From the NCBI GenBank assembly GCA_963763205.1, contig CAVXNQ010000009.1:61332-125331 (forward strand): DNA of 64,000 bases. The letters are read 5' to 3'. The notes under the pieces are model-generated. The model was not told where the DNA came from, ran no database searches, and saw only the letters and a program-made list of their open reading frames with translations. A program made the position numbers and the translations under genes. Positions 35,834 to 43,225 of this stretch are shown piece after piece (position 1 is the stretch's first letter; each line of letters opens with the position of its first letter). The stretch is from DDH964 sp963763205 (GTDB taxonomy: Bacteria > Desulfobacterota > Desulfuromonadia > Desulfuromonadales > DDH964).

Positions 35834-36724
35834 TTACAGCAGCCCCTTGCTTTTCAGCAGATTCTGCGGGCTGACCAGCAGACCGTCGAGGCCGAGCCGG
35901 CCGGCGGGGACCCCCACCGCCAGTCCGAGGAGCTGAGTGAGGTAGAGGGCCGGCAGACCGTAGCGGGTGCCGCTCGCCTTCTCCACCTCCTGCTGGCGCA
36001 GATCGAGGTTTCCCTGGCACAAAGGACAGGCGACCATCAGGCAGTCGGCTCCGGCCTCCTTCGCCGCGGCGAGGATGTCGCCGGTCAGCTTGAGGATCAC
36101 CTCGGGGCGGGAGAGGGTGAAGCCGGCGCCGCAGCACTCCAGGCGGTGGCTCCAGGCGACGGTCTGGGCGCCTGCGGCCTCGATGACCCGTTCCATGATG
36201 GTCGGCGCCTCGGCATCGTCGAGCTGCGGCACGCCCGGGGGACGGGTGAGCAGGCAGCCGTAATAGCAGGCGACCTTGAGGCCGGACAGGGGCCTTTTCA
36301 CCGCCTGCTGCAGCCGCTCCAGGCCGAAGTCGGAATCGAGGATCTCCAGCAGGTGCTTGACCTTCTTCGCCAGCGGCACCGGGCCGTCGATGGCGCGCCC
36401 CACCTGGCTGCGCTTTTCCGCATCGTCCTTCAGCTCGTGCTGGGTGGTCTTCAGGCGCGAGAAGCAGGCTGCGCAGGCCACGGCCAGATCCCCCTCGACC
36501 TTTTCGGCCAGGGTCAGGTTCTTGGCGGAGAGGGCCAAAGAGAGGAGTCGGTCGACGTTGTGGGCCGGCGTCGCGCCGCAGCAGAGCCAGTCGGGCACTT
36601 CGCTCAGGCCGATGCCCAGGGCGCCGAAGAGGCCGCGGGTCGACTGGTCGTACTCCCGGGCCGAGGCGTGCAGGGAGCAGCCGGGGTAGTAGCCGTAGTT
36701 GAGGGCGGTAGCGGTCCTGCTCAC
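35834..36724 (-). CDS. hdrB: HdrB-like subunit
   Basis: 296-aa CCG-domain protein that would hold the noncubane clusters for disulfide reduction. YYPGCSLHASA, DWLCCGATPAHN, ACAACFSRLK, then ACYYGCLLTRP, LECCGAGFTLS and CPLCQGNL give the duplicated CX(n)CCGX(n)CXXC pattern. The GTG start at 36724 overlaps the hdrC stop by 4 bp (GTGA). The physiological disulfide is unknown; DsrC is proposed for the Desulfovibrio complex but no dsrC is in this window. Confidence 0.9.
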   Translation of the reverse strand: MSRTATALNYGYYPGCSLHASAREYDQSTRGLFGALGIGLSEVPDWLCCGATPAHNVDRLLSLALSAKNLTLAEKVEGDLAVACAACFSRLKTTQHELKDDAEKRSQVGRAIDGPVPLAKKVKHLLEILDSDFGLERLQQAVKRPLSGLKVACYYGCLLTRPPGVPQLDDAEAPTIMERVIEAAGAQTVAWSHRLECCGAGFTLSRPEVILKLTGDILAAAKEAGADCLMVACPLCQGNLDLRQQEVEKASGTRYGLPALYLTQLLGLAVGVPAGRLGLDGLLVSPQNLLKSKGLL

Positions 36725-37305
36725 GGAGTCTTTCCTTTCTGCCGCATCTGCTCGATACGGGCGAAGATCTGTTCGATCTCGGCGAGATTGCGGTTCTTTT
36801 CCTGGGTAAGCTTGAGCTTGCCACGCGCCATCAGTTTGGGCCCCAGGGCAAGGTCTTTGAAGAGCTTGCCGCTTTGCAGGTTGAACAGCGCCCCGAGGCG
36901 CATCTCGTGCTGGCGGCCGTAGCGGCGAATGTTGTCGAGAAAGAGCCGGCTGGCCAACTGCACCTCCTTTTCCTCGGAGCGCCCCTGCTCGTCCCACCAC
37001 AGCTTGCGCAGGGCGTCCATGATTGCGGCCGGATCGACCCCATTGGGGCAGCGGGTAGTGCAGGTCTCGCAGGAGGCGCAGTGCCAGATGGAGCGCCCGG
37101 CGAGGACCTGGATATTTTGCCCTAGCTGCAGCAGGCGCAAGGTGCGGCTGGGCGGATGCTCCATGAAGCCGGCCATGGGGCAGCCGGCCGAGCACTTGCC
37201 GCACTGCATGCAGTTGCGGATCGAGGTACCGGCCAGCTGTTTGAGCCTGGCGATCAGGGCGGGGTTCAGGGCCTGGCGGGAAAGGACGATCTTGGCAGGA
37301 TTCAC
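36721..37305 (-). CDS. hdrC: HdrC-like iron-sulfur subunit
   Basis: 194-aa ferredoxin-type partner of HdrB with two 4Fe-4S motifs, CMQCGKCSAGCP and CASCETCTTRCP. First gene of hdrCBA-flxDCBA. The GTG at 37305 is chosen because the sigma54 promoter at 37367-37382 would start transcription near 37356, which rules out the longer upstream open frame, and AGGGA lies about 8 nt before it. Confidence 0.9.
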   Translation of the reverse strand: MNPAKIVLSRQALNPALIARLKQLAGTSIRNCMQCGKCSAGCPMAGFMEHPPSRTLRLLQLGQNIQVLAGRSIWHCASCETCTTRCPNGVDPAAIMDALRKLWWDEQGRSEEKEVQLASRLFLDNIRRYGRQHEMRLGALFNLQSGKLFKDLALGPKLMARGKLKLTQEKNRNLAEIEQIFARIEQMRQKGKTP

Positions 37306-37366
37306 GATGTGGTCCCTTTGTGCTGGGTAGTGTCGGGGCGGGTGGATGAAACAGAAGCGGACCATC

Positions 37367-37382
37367 AGCAAAAGGCGGGCCA
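37367..37382 (-). promoter_or_regulatory. Sigma54 (-24/-12) promoter of hdrCBA-flxDCBA
   Basis: Read on the minus strand: TGGCCCGCCTTTTGCT. GG, exactly 10 bp, then GC, with one mismatch to TGGCACGN4TTGCT. It lies about 62 bp before the hdrC GTG. Confidence 0.75.
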
Positions 37383-37495
37383 GCCGCCGCCGCGGCACAG
37401 CCGTGGGGCCTGGATTCCGTATACGTAAAATCAATGAGTTGCGAACCTGGCCTGAGGCGCCCGCAATTTTTTTGGTGGGCGGTCCGGGGGATATC

Positions 37496-37512
37496 TGGGG
37501 ATTTTTGCCCCG
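37496..37512. promoter_or_regulatory. Putative activator site 1 upstream of hdrC
   Basis: TGGGGATTTTTGCCCCG: 17-bp dyad with 7-bp centre and one arm mismatch, about 120 bp upstream of the hdrC -24 element. Confidence 0.45.
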
Positions 37513-37570
37513 GCGTGGCAATCTTCCGCTGGGATCACGACGCAACAAAACCGCCATTTTAATGAGGGAG

Positions 37571-37587
37571 TGGGGGGAAATGCCCCA
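37571..37587. promoter_or_regulatory. Putative activator site 2 upstream of hdrC
   Basis: TGGGGGGAAATGCCCCA: perfect TGGGG/CCCCA arms with 7-bp centre, the same arms and spacing as the adh1 site, about 200 bp upstream of the hdrC promoter. Confidence 0.5.
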
Positions 37588-37700
37588 GGGCGGCGGCGGT
37601 GGCAGCGGCACGAAAAAGCGGGTTGTGGCTCCTCTTGGTTGATTTTTATGTTCCAATCGGCAAATAGGATGATTTTTCAAATAGCAATATCAATACAACT

Positions 37701-37717
37701 CTTTACAAGTTGTAAAG
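37701..37717. repeat. Perfect 8-bp-arm palindrome in AT-rich DNA
   Basis: CTTTACAA-G-TTGTAAAG. It lies in an AT-rich patch (37640-37735) just left of the tRNA-like fragment. It could be an operator or part of an old integration junction. Confidence 0.5.
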
Positions 37718-37740
37718 ATTGTTTGGGGCCACCGGAGCAA

Positions 37741-37773
37741 AAGGTCACAGGTTCGAATCCAGTCGGGCGCGCC
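37741..37773 (+). pseudogene. 3' fragment of a tRNA-Arg-like gene
   Basis: AAGGTCACAGGTTCGAATCC followed by AGTCGGGCGCGCC looks like the variable loop, T-arm and acceptor 3' strand of a tRNA with a GCGCCCG/CGGGCGC acceptor, as in some tRNA-Arg genes. The T-stem has one mismatch, and no matching 5' half (acceptor, D-arm, anticodon arm) is found upstream. A normal tRNA terminator follows. This is probably a truncated tRNA or a leftover integration site. Confidence 0.5.
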
Positions 37774-37786
37774 GGACCTAGATACA

Positions 37787-37819
37787 AAAGGGGAGTTCGC
37801 GTTGCGAACTCCCCTTTTT
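37787..37819 (+). terminator. Strong intrinsic terminator
   Basis: AAAGGGGAGTTCGC and GCGAACTCCCCTTT form a perfect 14-bp stem with a 3-nt loop, ending in TTTTT. Confidence 0.85.
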
Positions 37820-37888
37820 CGTGGCGCGCCCTTGCCGTTGGCGGTGGCAAGGGTAAACTGGGCTTGACCCGGAACGACAGGAGGACCC

Positions 37889-38182
37889 ATGACGGTGGAA
37901 CGCAAGACCATGGACGAATTGGTCAGCCGCCGCCACGCGGTGGAAAAGGTGGCCGGCGATCTCGGCCTGGTGCAGTGCGGCGCGCACTTCTATTGCCCGG
38001 GCTGCCAGCCCCGGCAGCAGGGCACCCCGGAGATGGTGATCAAGGACGGCCAATTCCGCTGCTTCCGCTGCGACGCCGCGGGCGACGTGGTCGGGCTGGT
38101 CAAACTGGCCCGCGGTTGCGACCTCGATGCGGCGATCGCCTGGCTGGAGCGGGAAACGGGGGAGGCATCACCCCAGCTCTAG
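37889..38182 (+). CDS. CHC2 zinc-finger domain protein
   Basis: 97-aa protein like the zinc-binding N-terminal domain of DNA primase DnaG: CGAHFYCPGC, then FRCFRCDAAGDVVGLVKLARG (CHC2-type zinc ligands and the following helix). No primase catalytic domain is attached. The start is preceded by GACAGGAGG. Its TAG stop overlaps the stop of the convergent rhomboid gene (CTAG). Role unknown; possibly a regulatory or plasmid/phage-derived fragment. Confidence 0.75.
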   Translation: MTVERKTMDELVSRRHAVEKVAGDLGLVQCGAHFYCPGCQPRQQGTPEMVIKDGQFRCFRCDAAGDVVGLVKLARGCDLDAAIAWLERETGEASPQL

Positions 38183-39216
38183 CCCCCCGCCAGCGCCGCC
38201 CACCAACCCGCCAACAGCACCAGCCCCGCGCCGGCGCCGAGCAGCCGGCAAAATCCTGCTCCAGGAATCCCCCTGCGTTCGACCCCGAAGCCCGCCGCCA
38301 GACCGAGCAGGACCCCCCAGAAAAAGCCGAACAGGTGTGCCTCCACGTCGACGTTTTCGCGGCCGGTGCCGAGCAGCGCCAGCAATGCCAGGGCCGCCGC
38401 CAGCGGCAGCACCCAGCGGCGGAGGCGCAGGAGCCGGCCGCGGAGCAGGCCGCGGAGCAGGCCGAGCCCGGCCAGCAGCCCCAGGGTGCCGAACAGGGCC
38501 GTGGAGGAGCCGATGGAGAGGTGCCCCGGGTTCTGCAGGAGGGCGTTGGTAAGATTCCCGAGAGCGCCCGCAGCCAGCACCAGTGACCAGCCGAGACCGC
38601 TGCCCAGCCGGCGACAGAGGACCACGACCAGCGGCGCTCCAAGCAGCAGGTTGGAGAGCAGGTGCAGGGTGTCGGCGTGCAGGGTCAGGGCGGTGATCGG
38701 TCGCCACCATTCCCCGGCCAGCATGCGGCCGGCGGCGGCACTTCCCCGACCCAGCCAGTCGACCGGGGGGAAACCGAAGACCGTCAGCCCGCCGTGGACC
38801 AGGGCGTGGAACAGGGCCAGCAAAGCCAGGACGGTCAGGGTCAGATAGGTGTTGTCGGCTTGCCGCAACGGCGCCCGGACGGCCGGCGGCCAGTCGCGGT
38901 TTTCGGCGGCAAAGAGATCGAGCTCCCGGCTGGCGGCGCTCAGCTGGTGCTCGGGGACCTCGACCCGTGGCGGCGCGCCCTGCCAGCGGTGGGGGATGCC
39001 GCGGGAGGCCAGGACCAGGGCGCAGGTGGCGGGGTCGGCCGGCGGTTCCGACCCGGCTCCGGCGGGGGAAGCTCCGACCTCCCGGAAGGTTTCCTCCTCC
39101 CGGGCAGGGTCTGATGTCTGTTGGGCCTCGGGCCCCGCGGTTTCGGCCACGGCCGGTTCTTTCCTTCCTGGCGACAGAGTGGACTTCAGTCTAGCAGATT
39201 CCGGCAGGCAGGTCAC
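38179..39216 (-). CDS. Rhomboid family intramembrane serine protease
   Basis: 345-aa membrane protease. The first 110 residues are soluble, rich in Ala, Pro and Glu; a short conserved stretch CALVLASRGIPHRW precedes the membrane core. The catalytic Ser is in GSSTALFG and the catalytic His in VEAHLFGFFWG; the HADTLHLLSN segment of rhomboids is also present. Six or more membrane helices follow each other from about residue 120. Substrates unknown. Convergent with the CHC2 gene and overlapping at the stop codons. Confidence 0.88.
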   Translation of the reverse strand: MTCLPESARLKSTLSPGRKEPAVAETAGPEAQQTSDPAREEETFREVGASPAGAGSEPPADPATCALVLASRGIPHRWQGAPPRVEVPEHQLSAASRELDLFAAENRDWPPAVRAPLRQADNTYLTLTVLALLALFHALVHGGLTVFGFPPVDWLGRGSAAAGRMLAGEWWRPITALTLHADTLHLLSNLLLGAPLVVVLCRRLGSGLGWSLVLAAGALGNLTNALLQNPGHLSIGSSTALFGTLGLLAGLGLLRGLLRGRLLRLRRWVLPLAAALALLALLGTGRENVDVEAHLFGFFWGVLLGLAAGFGVERRGIPGAGFCRLLGAGAGLVLLAGWWAALAGG

Positions 39217-39254
39217 CCGCCCGGTGCCTGGCAGAGGGGTGCGTTGCGACGACG

Positions 39255-39282
39255 TTGCAGGGAGTGGGGAGGGTGCTAGACT
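39255..39282 (+). promoter_or_regulatory. Possible sigma70-type promoter of hydBGDA
   Basis: TTGCAG, 16 bp, TAGACT, ending 50 bp before the hydB ATG. No sigma54 site with correct spacing was seen here. Confidence 0.3.
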
Positions 39283-39332
39283 GGGCAGTAATCGTTGCCA
39301 ACGACCGCGTGGCGGTCAATCCCCGGGGACTT

Positions 39333-40292
39333 ATGCATTCTTTTGGCGTTCAGGACGGTTTCGCCGACCAGTTGCTGGCGGCGCTGAGCGGGGAGTATGC
39401 GATCCTCGGCCCGGTGCGGGGCCGGGACGGGGTCGGGCGATTGGCGAGCATCCGCAGCTGGCGGGAACTGGACCCGGAAAGCCTGCCGTTGATCCCGCTG
39501 AAGAAGAGTGTCTTCCCCCCCCGCGACCTTCTCTGGACCCTGAGCGCGGCTGGCTATTCCCCGCCGGAATCGCCGCCGGACCTGGCGCTGGTGGGAATCC
39601 CCCCCTGCGATCTCTATGCCCTGGCCTACCTGGACCGGGTCTTTGCCGACGACCCTGGCTACACCAGGAGGCGCGAGCGGATTTTCCTGGTCGGCGCCCC
39701 TTGTACGCCATCCGACGGCTGTTTCTGCCCGCCGCGCCGCAAACCGCCCCCCTTCGACCTGTTCCTGGCCGAAGGACGGGCCTGGGCGGGGTCCGCGGCG
39801 GGCGCAGAGCTGCTGGCCGGGCTTCCCCTGGAAGAGGGCCGGACCGACGTTCCCCTCCCCGCCGCCGTGACCTCCGGGGTTGCGGCCGCGTTGCCGGAAG
39901 ATCTGGAGGAGCGCTTCCGGACCAGTGCCCGCCACCCGCTCTGGAAGGAGATCGCCCGCCGCTGCCTCTCCTGCGGCGCCTGTTCGGCCGTCTGTCCCAC
40001 CTGCTACTGCTACGACGTGGTGGACGCCGCCATGCCCGACGGCGTTGTCGAACGCCGCCGCGCCTGGGACAACTGTTTCTTCGCCGGCCATGCCCTGGTG
40101 GCCGGCGGCCACAACTTTCGCTCCAAGCGGGCCGACCGGCTGCGTTTTCGTTTCGAGCACAAGCTCCTCGGCTTCGGAGAACTGCGGGGAATTTCCTCCT
40201 GCGTCGGCTGCGGCCGCTGTGCCCGTGCCTGCCCGGTGGATATCGACATCGCCGCGGTGCTTGCCGCCCTCTGCCCGGGAGGAGAACCATGA
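39333..40292 (+). CDS. hydB: Hydrogenase beta subunit HydB (iron-sulfur)
   Basis: 319-aa iron-sulfur relay of a group 3b-type (sulfhydrogenase-like) NiFe hydrogenase. VGIPPCDLYALAYLD, CTPSDGCFC, then CLSCGACSAVCPTCYCYD and CVGCGRCARACPVDID bind two 4Fe-4S clusters. The ATG at 39333 after GGGGA is preferred to an in-frame TTG at 39255, because family members start close to this point. It overlaps hydG by 4 bp. Paralogous to flxB. Confidence 0.85.
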   Translation: MHSFGVQDGFADQLLAALSGEYAILGPVRGRDGVGRLASIRSWRELDPESLPLIPLKKSVFPPRDLLWTLSAAGYSPPESPPDLALVGIPPCDLYALAYLDRVFADDPGYTRRRERIFLVGAPCTPSDGCFCPPRRKPPPFDLFLAEGRAWAGSAAGAELLAGLPLEEGRTDVPLPAAVTSGVAAALPEDLEERFRTSARHPLWKEIARRCLSCGACSAVCPTCYCYDVVDAAMPDGVVERRRAWDNCFFAGHALVAGGHNFRSKRADRLRFRFEHKLLGFGELRGISSCVGCGRCARACPVDIDIAAVLAALCPGGEP

Positions 40293-41116
40293 CCGTCGAC
40301 TTCCTGCCGGTGCCGGCGATTCTCGAGGCAGTTGACCCGGGTGTCCCCGACAATTATCTCTTCACCTTCCGCCTCGCCCGGCCGCTGAAGGTGGCGCCCG
40401 GGCAGTTCCTGGAGCTTTCCATCCCCGGCGCGGGAGCCTTCCCGGTCTCCACGGCGGCCTTTGACACCGGCGACCGTTTCGTTGCCTGCATCCGCAAGGC
40501 GGGGCGGGTGACCGCCGCCCTCTATCGCCAGGCCCTCGGTGCCGAGGTCGGCCTGCGCGGCCCCTTCGGCAACGGCTTTCCTCTGGATGAATTCCGGGGC
40601 CGGGACGTGCTGCTGGTCGCCGGCGGCCTGGGCATGGCCCCCCTGCGCGGACTGCTCCAGGCCCTGCTCGCCCGGCGGGAAGAGGTCGGCGAAATCATCC
40701 TTCTCTACGGCTCCCGGGAACCCGTAGCCCTGCTGTTCCGGGACGAACTGGAGCGCTTCGCCGCCGAGGGGCTGCTGCAGCTGCGATTTTCCGTCGATTT
40801 CGCCACCGAACTCCCGTGGTCGCGCGGCTCCTTCGTCTGCAAGGTGGGGCTGGTCCCCGAACTGCTCCAGGACCTCACCTTCGACTCCCAGGGGACGACG
40901 GCCGCCGTCTGCGGCCCACCGGGGCTCTATCAGTGCGTTCCCGAGGAACTGGCCGCGCTCGGCATCGCGCCGGAGCGGATCTTTCTGACCCTGGAGCGGC
41001 GCATGAAGTGCGGCGTCGGCCAATGCTGCCATTGCGTCACCGCCGGGACCTACATCTGCCGGGAGGGGCCGGTCTTCTCCCTGGACACGCTGCGGATCAT
41101 GGAGGGTGCCTTATGA
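40289..41116 (+). CDS. hydG: Hydrogenase gamma subunit HydG (FAD/NAD(P) binding)
   Basis: 275-aa ferredoxin-NAD(P) reductase-fold subunit. FAD site in the LELSIPGAGAFPVSTA region, nucleotide site VLLVAGGLGMAPLRG, and a C-terminal 2Fe-2S Cys set CGVGQCCHCVTAGTYIC. It exchanges electrons between NAD(P)H and the hydrogenase core. GGAGAA lies before the ATG; 4-bp overlaps with both neighbours. Paralogous to flxA. Confidence 0.9.
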   Translation: MTVDFLPVPAILEAVDPGVPDNYLFTFRLARPLKVAPGQFLELSIPGAGAFPVSTAAFDTGDRFVACIRKAGRVTAALYRQALGAEVGLRGPFGNGFPLDEFRGRDVLLVAGGLGMAPLRGLLQALLARREEVGEIILLYGSREPVALLFRDELERFAAEGLLQLRFSVDFATELPWSRGSFVCKVGLVPELLQDLTFDSQGTTAAVCGPPGLYQCVPEELAALGIAPERIFLTLERRMKCGVGQCCHCVTAGTYICREGPVFSLDTLRIMEGAL

Positions 41117-41874
41117 GCCTCCCAGCCTCCCCGCCGTTGCGTCTGGTCTACACCCGCTTCACCTCCTGTTCGGGTTGCCAGCTGACCTTGCTCAACTGCG
41201 AGTCGGAACTGGCGGTAATCGGCTCGGTCGTCGAACTGGTGGCCTTCGACATGGCCTCCTCTCGGCCCGATGACGGCGGCCCCCTGGATGTGGTCCTGGT
41301 GGAGGGCTCCATCTCCCAACCGGAAGAGCTGAACGGTCTGCTGGCCTTGCGCCGCCGGGCCAGGATTCTGGTGGCGGTCGGCGCCTGTGCCCTGAGCGGC
41401 GGCGTGAATGCCCTGGGGGGAAGAGACAGGGCTGCCCTGTGCGAGAGGGTCTATGGGGAAACGGCGGCCGCCAAAACGACCTTCCCGCCGCAACCCGTCG
41501 CCCGCTTCGTCAAGGTCGACTTGGAGATTGCCGGCTGCCCGCCGGAGCGCAGCGAGCACCTGCGGCTGCTCGGCGCCCTGGCCCGCGGCAGCCTGCCCCA
41601 GCTCCCCGAATATGCGGTCTGCATGGAGTGCCGCCAGCGGGAAAACCGCTGTCTGTTGATCGAGGGGCGGCAACCCTGCCTGGGGCCGGTTACCCGGGCC
41701 GGCTGTAACGCCCTCTGCCCATCCTTCGGAGTGATCTGCGAGGGGTGTCGGGGGCTGACGGGGGAGGCCAACCGCAGCGAGGAGTTCCGCCTGCTGCTGG
41801 AGCTGGGCCTCTCCGAACAGGAGGTCAAAACCCGCATGGAGCGGTTCAGTGGTGACGTCCATGAAGACGCTTAG
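41113..41874 (+). CDS. hydD: NiFe hydrogenase small subunit HydD
   Basis: 253-aa small subunit with the proximal-cluster ligands CSGCQ near residue 18, GACALSGG and IAGCPPE. The C-terminal extra cysteines (CMECRQREN, CNALCPSFGVICEGC) resemble group 3 enzymes. There is no Tat signal, so the enzyme is cytoplasmic. It overlaps hydG by 4 bp and hydA by 14 bp. Confidence 0.92.
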   Translation: MSLPASPPLRLVYTRFTSCSGCQLTLLNCESELAVIGSVVELVAFDMASSRPDDGGPLDVVLVEGSISQPEELNGLLALRRRARILVAVGACALSGGVNALGGRDRAALCERVYGETAAAKTTFPPQPVARFVKVDLEIAGCPPERSEHLRLLGALARGSLPQLPEYAVCMECRQRENRCLLIEGRQPCLGPVTRAGCNALCPSFGVICEGCRGLTGEANRSEEFRLLLELGLSEQEVKTRMERFSGDVHEDA

Positions 41875-43105
41875 TCTCGCCCCGCTGACCCGCGTGGAAG
41901 GGCACGGCCGGGTCGAGCTGACTCTGGAGGATGGCCGCCTGGCCGACGTGCGCCTCGCCCTGCTGGAATCCCCGCGCCTCTTCGAAGGACTGGTGGTCGG
42001 CCGTTCCTTTGCCGAGGTGCCGGCGCTGGTCTGCCGGATCTGCGCCCTCTGCACCGCCGTCCACCGGGTGGCCGCCGCTGCGGCCCTGGAGCGCGCCCTG
42101 GGCCTGGAAATTCCGCCGGCGGCCCGGCTGGTAAGGGAGCTGTTGCTTCTCGGCGGGCACATCGAGAGCCATGCCCTGCACCTCTTCTGCCTGGTGCTGC
42201 CCGATATCCGCGGCCGGCAGAGTGTTCTTGAACTGCTGCAGGCGGGGGATGCGGTGGCCCGCGAGGGGCTGGCTCTCAAGGGGGTCGGCAACCGCATTCA
42301 GGAACTTGCCGGCGGGCGGGTCATCCACCCTGTCAACGTCGAGGTGGGCGGCGTGCTGCAACTGCCCGACCGGCGAGGGCTAGAGGAGCTGCTGGCTACC
42401 TTGGAAGACTGGCAGCAGCGCATCCAACCATTGGTCGAGCCGTTTAATGATCCCGGGAATTATCCTTCTTCCACTCCAGCTGTCGGGACCCGCATCGCCG
42501 TCGCCGGCGAGAGTCCCTTGTCCCTGCAGGGCGAGTCTTTGCATCTTGGCGACGGCCGGCGGGTGCCCGGCGACCACTACACGTCCCTGCTGGAGGAACG
42601 GCCGGTCCCCCATTCGCATGCCAAACAGGCCTGGCACCCCGGCGGTACCTTTCTTGCGGGAGCTTTGGCGCGCCTCGAGCTGACCGCGGGCGGGGTTCCC
42701 GGGCCGGTAAAGGCCGCCGGGATTTTCGCCAACAACGCCGCGCAGGCCCTGGAGCTGGCATGGGCACTGGCCCGCAGCCGGGAGCTGGCCGAGCAGTTGC
42801 TGGCCGCCGATCGCGATGCGCCGTTGCGGGTACCGGTGGTACCCCGGGCAGGGGTTGGCACCGCGGTAGTGGAAGCACCGCGCGGGCTGCTGGTTCACCA
42901 TTACCTGCTCGATGACCTGGGGCGGGTGGTGGCTGCCGACATCATCACCCCTACCGCCATCAACCAGGCGACGATCGAGGAACAGCTGCGCCTGGACCTG
43001 GCTGAACTTGCCGACGAGGCCGGGATGAAAGACCTGGCGGCACAGGTTGTCAGGGCCTTCGATCCCTGCATCTCCTGTGCGGTGCATGTGTTGAAGAAGC
43101 GGTGA
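41861..43105 (+). CDS. hydA: NiFe hydrogenase large subunit HydA
   Basis: 414-aa catalytic subunit. Nickel ligands are in CRICALC (L1; the usual form is RxCGxC, here Ala replaces Gly) and DPCISC near the C-terminus (L2). Only VLKKR follows DPCISCAVH, so the cleavable tail is very short, as in the archaeal sulfhydrogenase. The maturation protease and hyp genes are not in this window. The ATG at 41861 lies within hydD. The enzyme would couple H2 and NAD(P)H, for example as an electron valve in fermentation. Confidence 0.9.
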   Translation: MKTLSLAPLTRVEGHGRVELTLEDGRLADVRLALLESPRLFEGLVVGRSFAEVPALVCRICALCTAVHRVAAAAALERALGLEIPPAARLVRELLLLGGHIESHALHLFCLVLPDIRGRQSVLELLQAGDAVAREGLALKGVGNRIQELAGGRVIHPVNVEVGGVLQLPDRRGLEELLATLEDWQQRIQPLVEPFNDPGNYPSSTPAVGTRIAVAGESPLSLQGESLHLGDGRRVPGDHYTSLLEERPVPHSHAKQAWHPGGTFLAGALARLELTAGGVPGPVKAAGIFANNAAQALELAWALARSRELAEQLLAADRDAPLRVPVVPRAGVGTAVVEAPRGLLVHHYLLDDLGRVVAADIITPTAINQATIEEQLRLDLAELADEAGMKDLAAQVVRAFDPCISCAVHVLKKR

Positions 43106-43110
43106 GGGAT

Positions 43111-43156
43111 GAGGGGCGAGGGGCGAGGGGCGAGGGGCGAGGGGCGAGGGGCGAGC
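43111..43156. repeat. Tandem repeat of a 7-bp unit
   Basis: About six and a half perfect copies of GAGGGGC directly after the hydA stop. The copy number could vary between strains. The rest of the gap to 43225 shows nothing else. Confidence 0.85.
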
Positions 43157-43225
43157 GATGGGATGACCTGCCGGCGGGGGCTTTGGTTTCGGCTTTAATC
43201 GCGCCACCCGCTACTCGCCTCTGCC

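Noticed and set aside
37457..37463. GCGCCCG as the 5' acceptor strand of the tRNA-Arg-like fragment
   Set aside because: It is about 280 bp upstream with no D-arm or anticodon arm following it.
43111..43156. Short direct repeats as a CRISPR array
   Set aside because: The units are contiguous 7-mers with no spacers and no cas genes; a simple tandem repeat.
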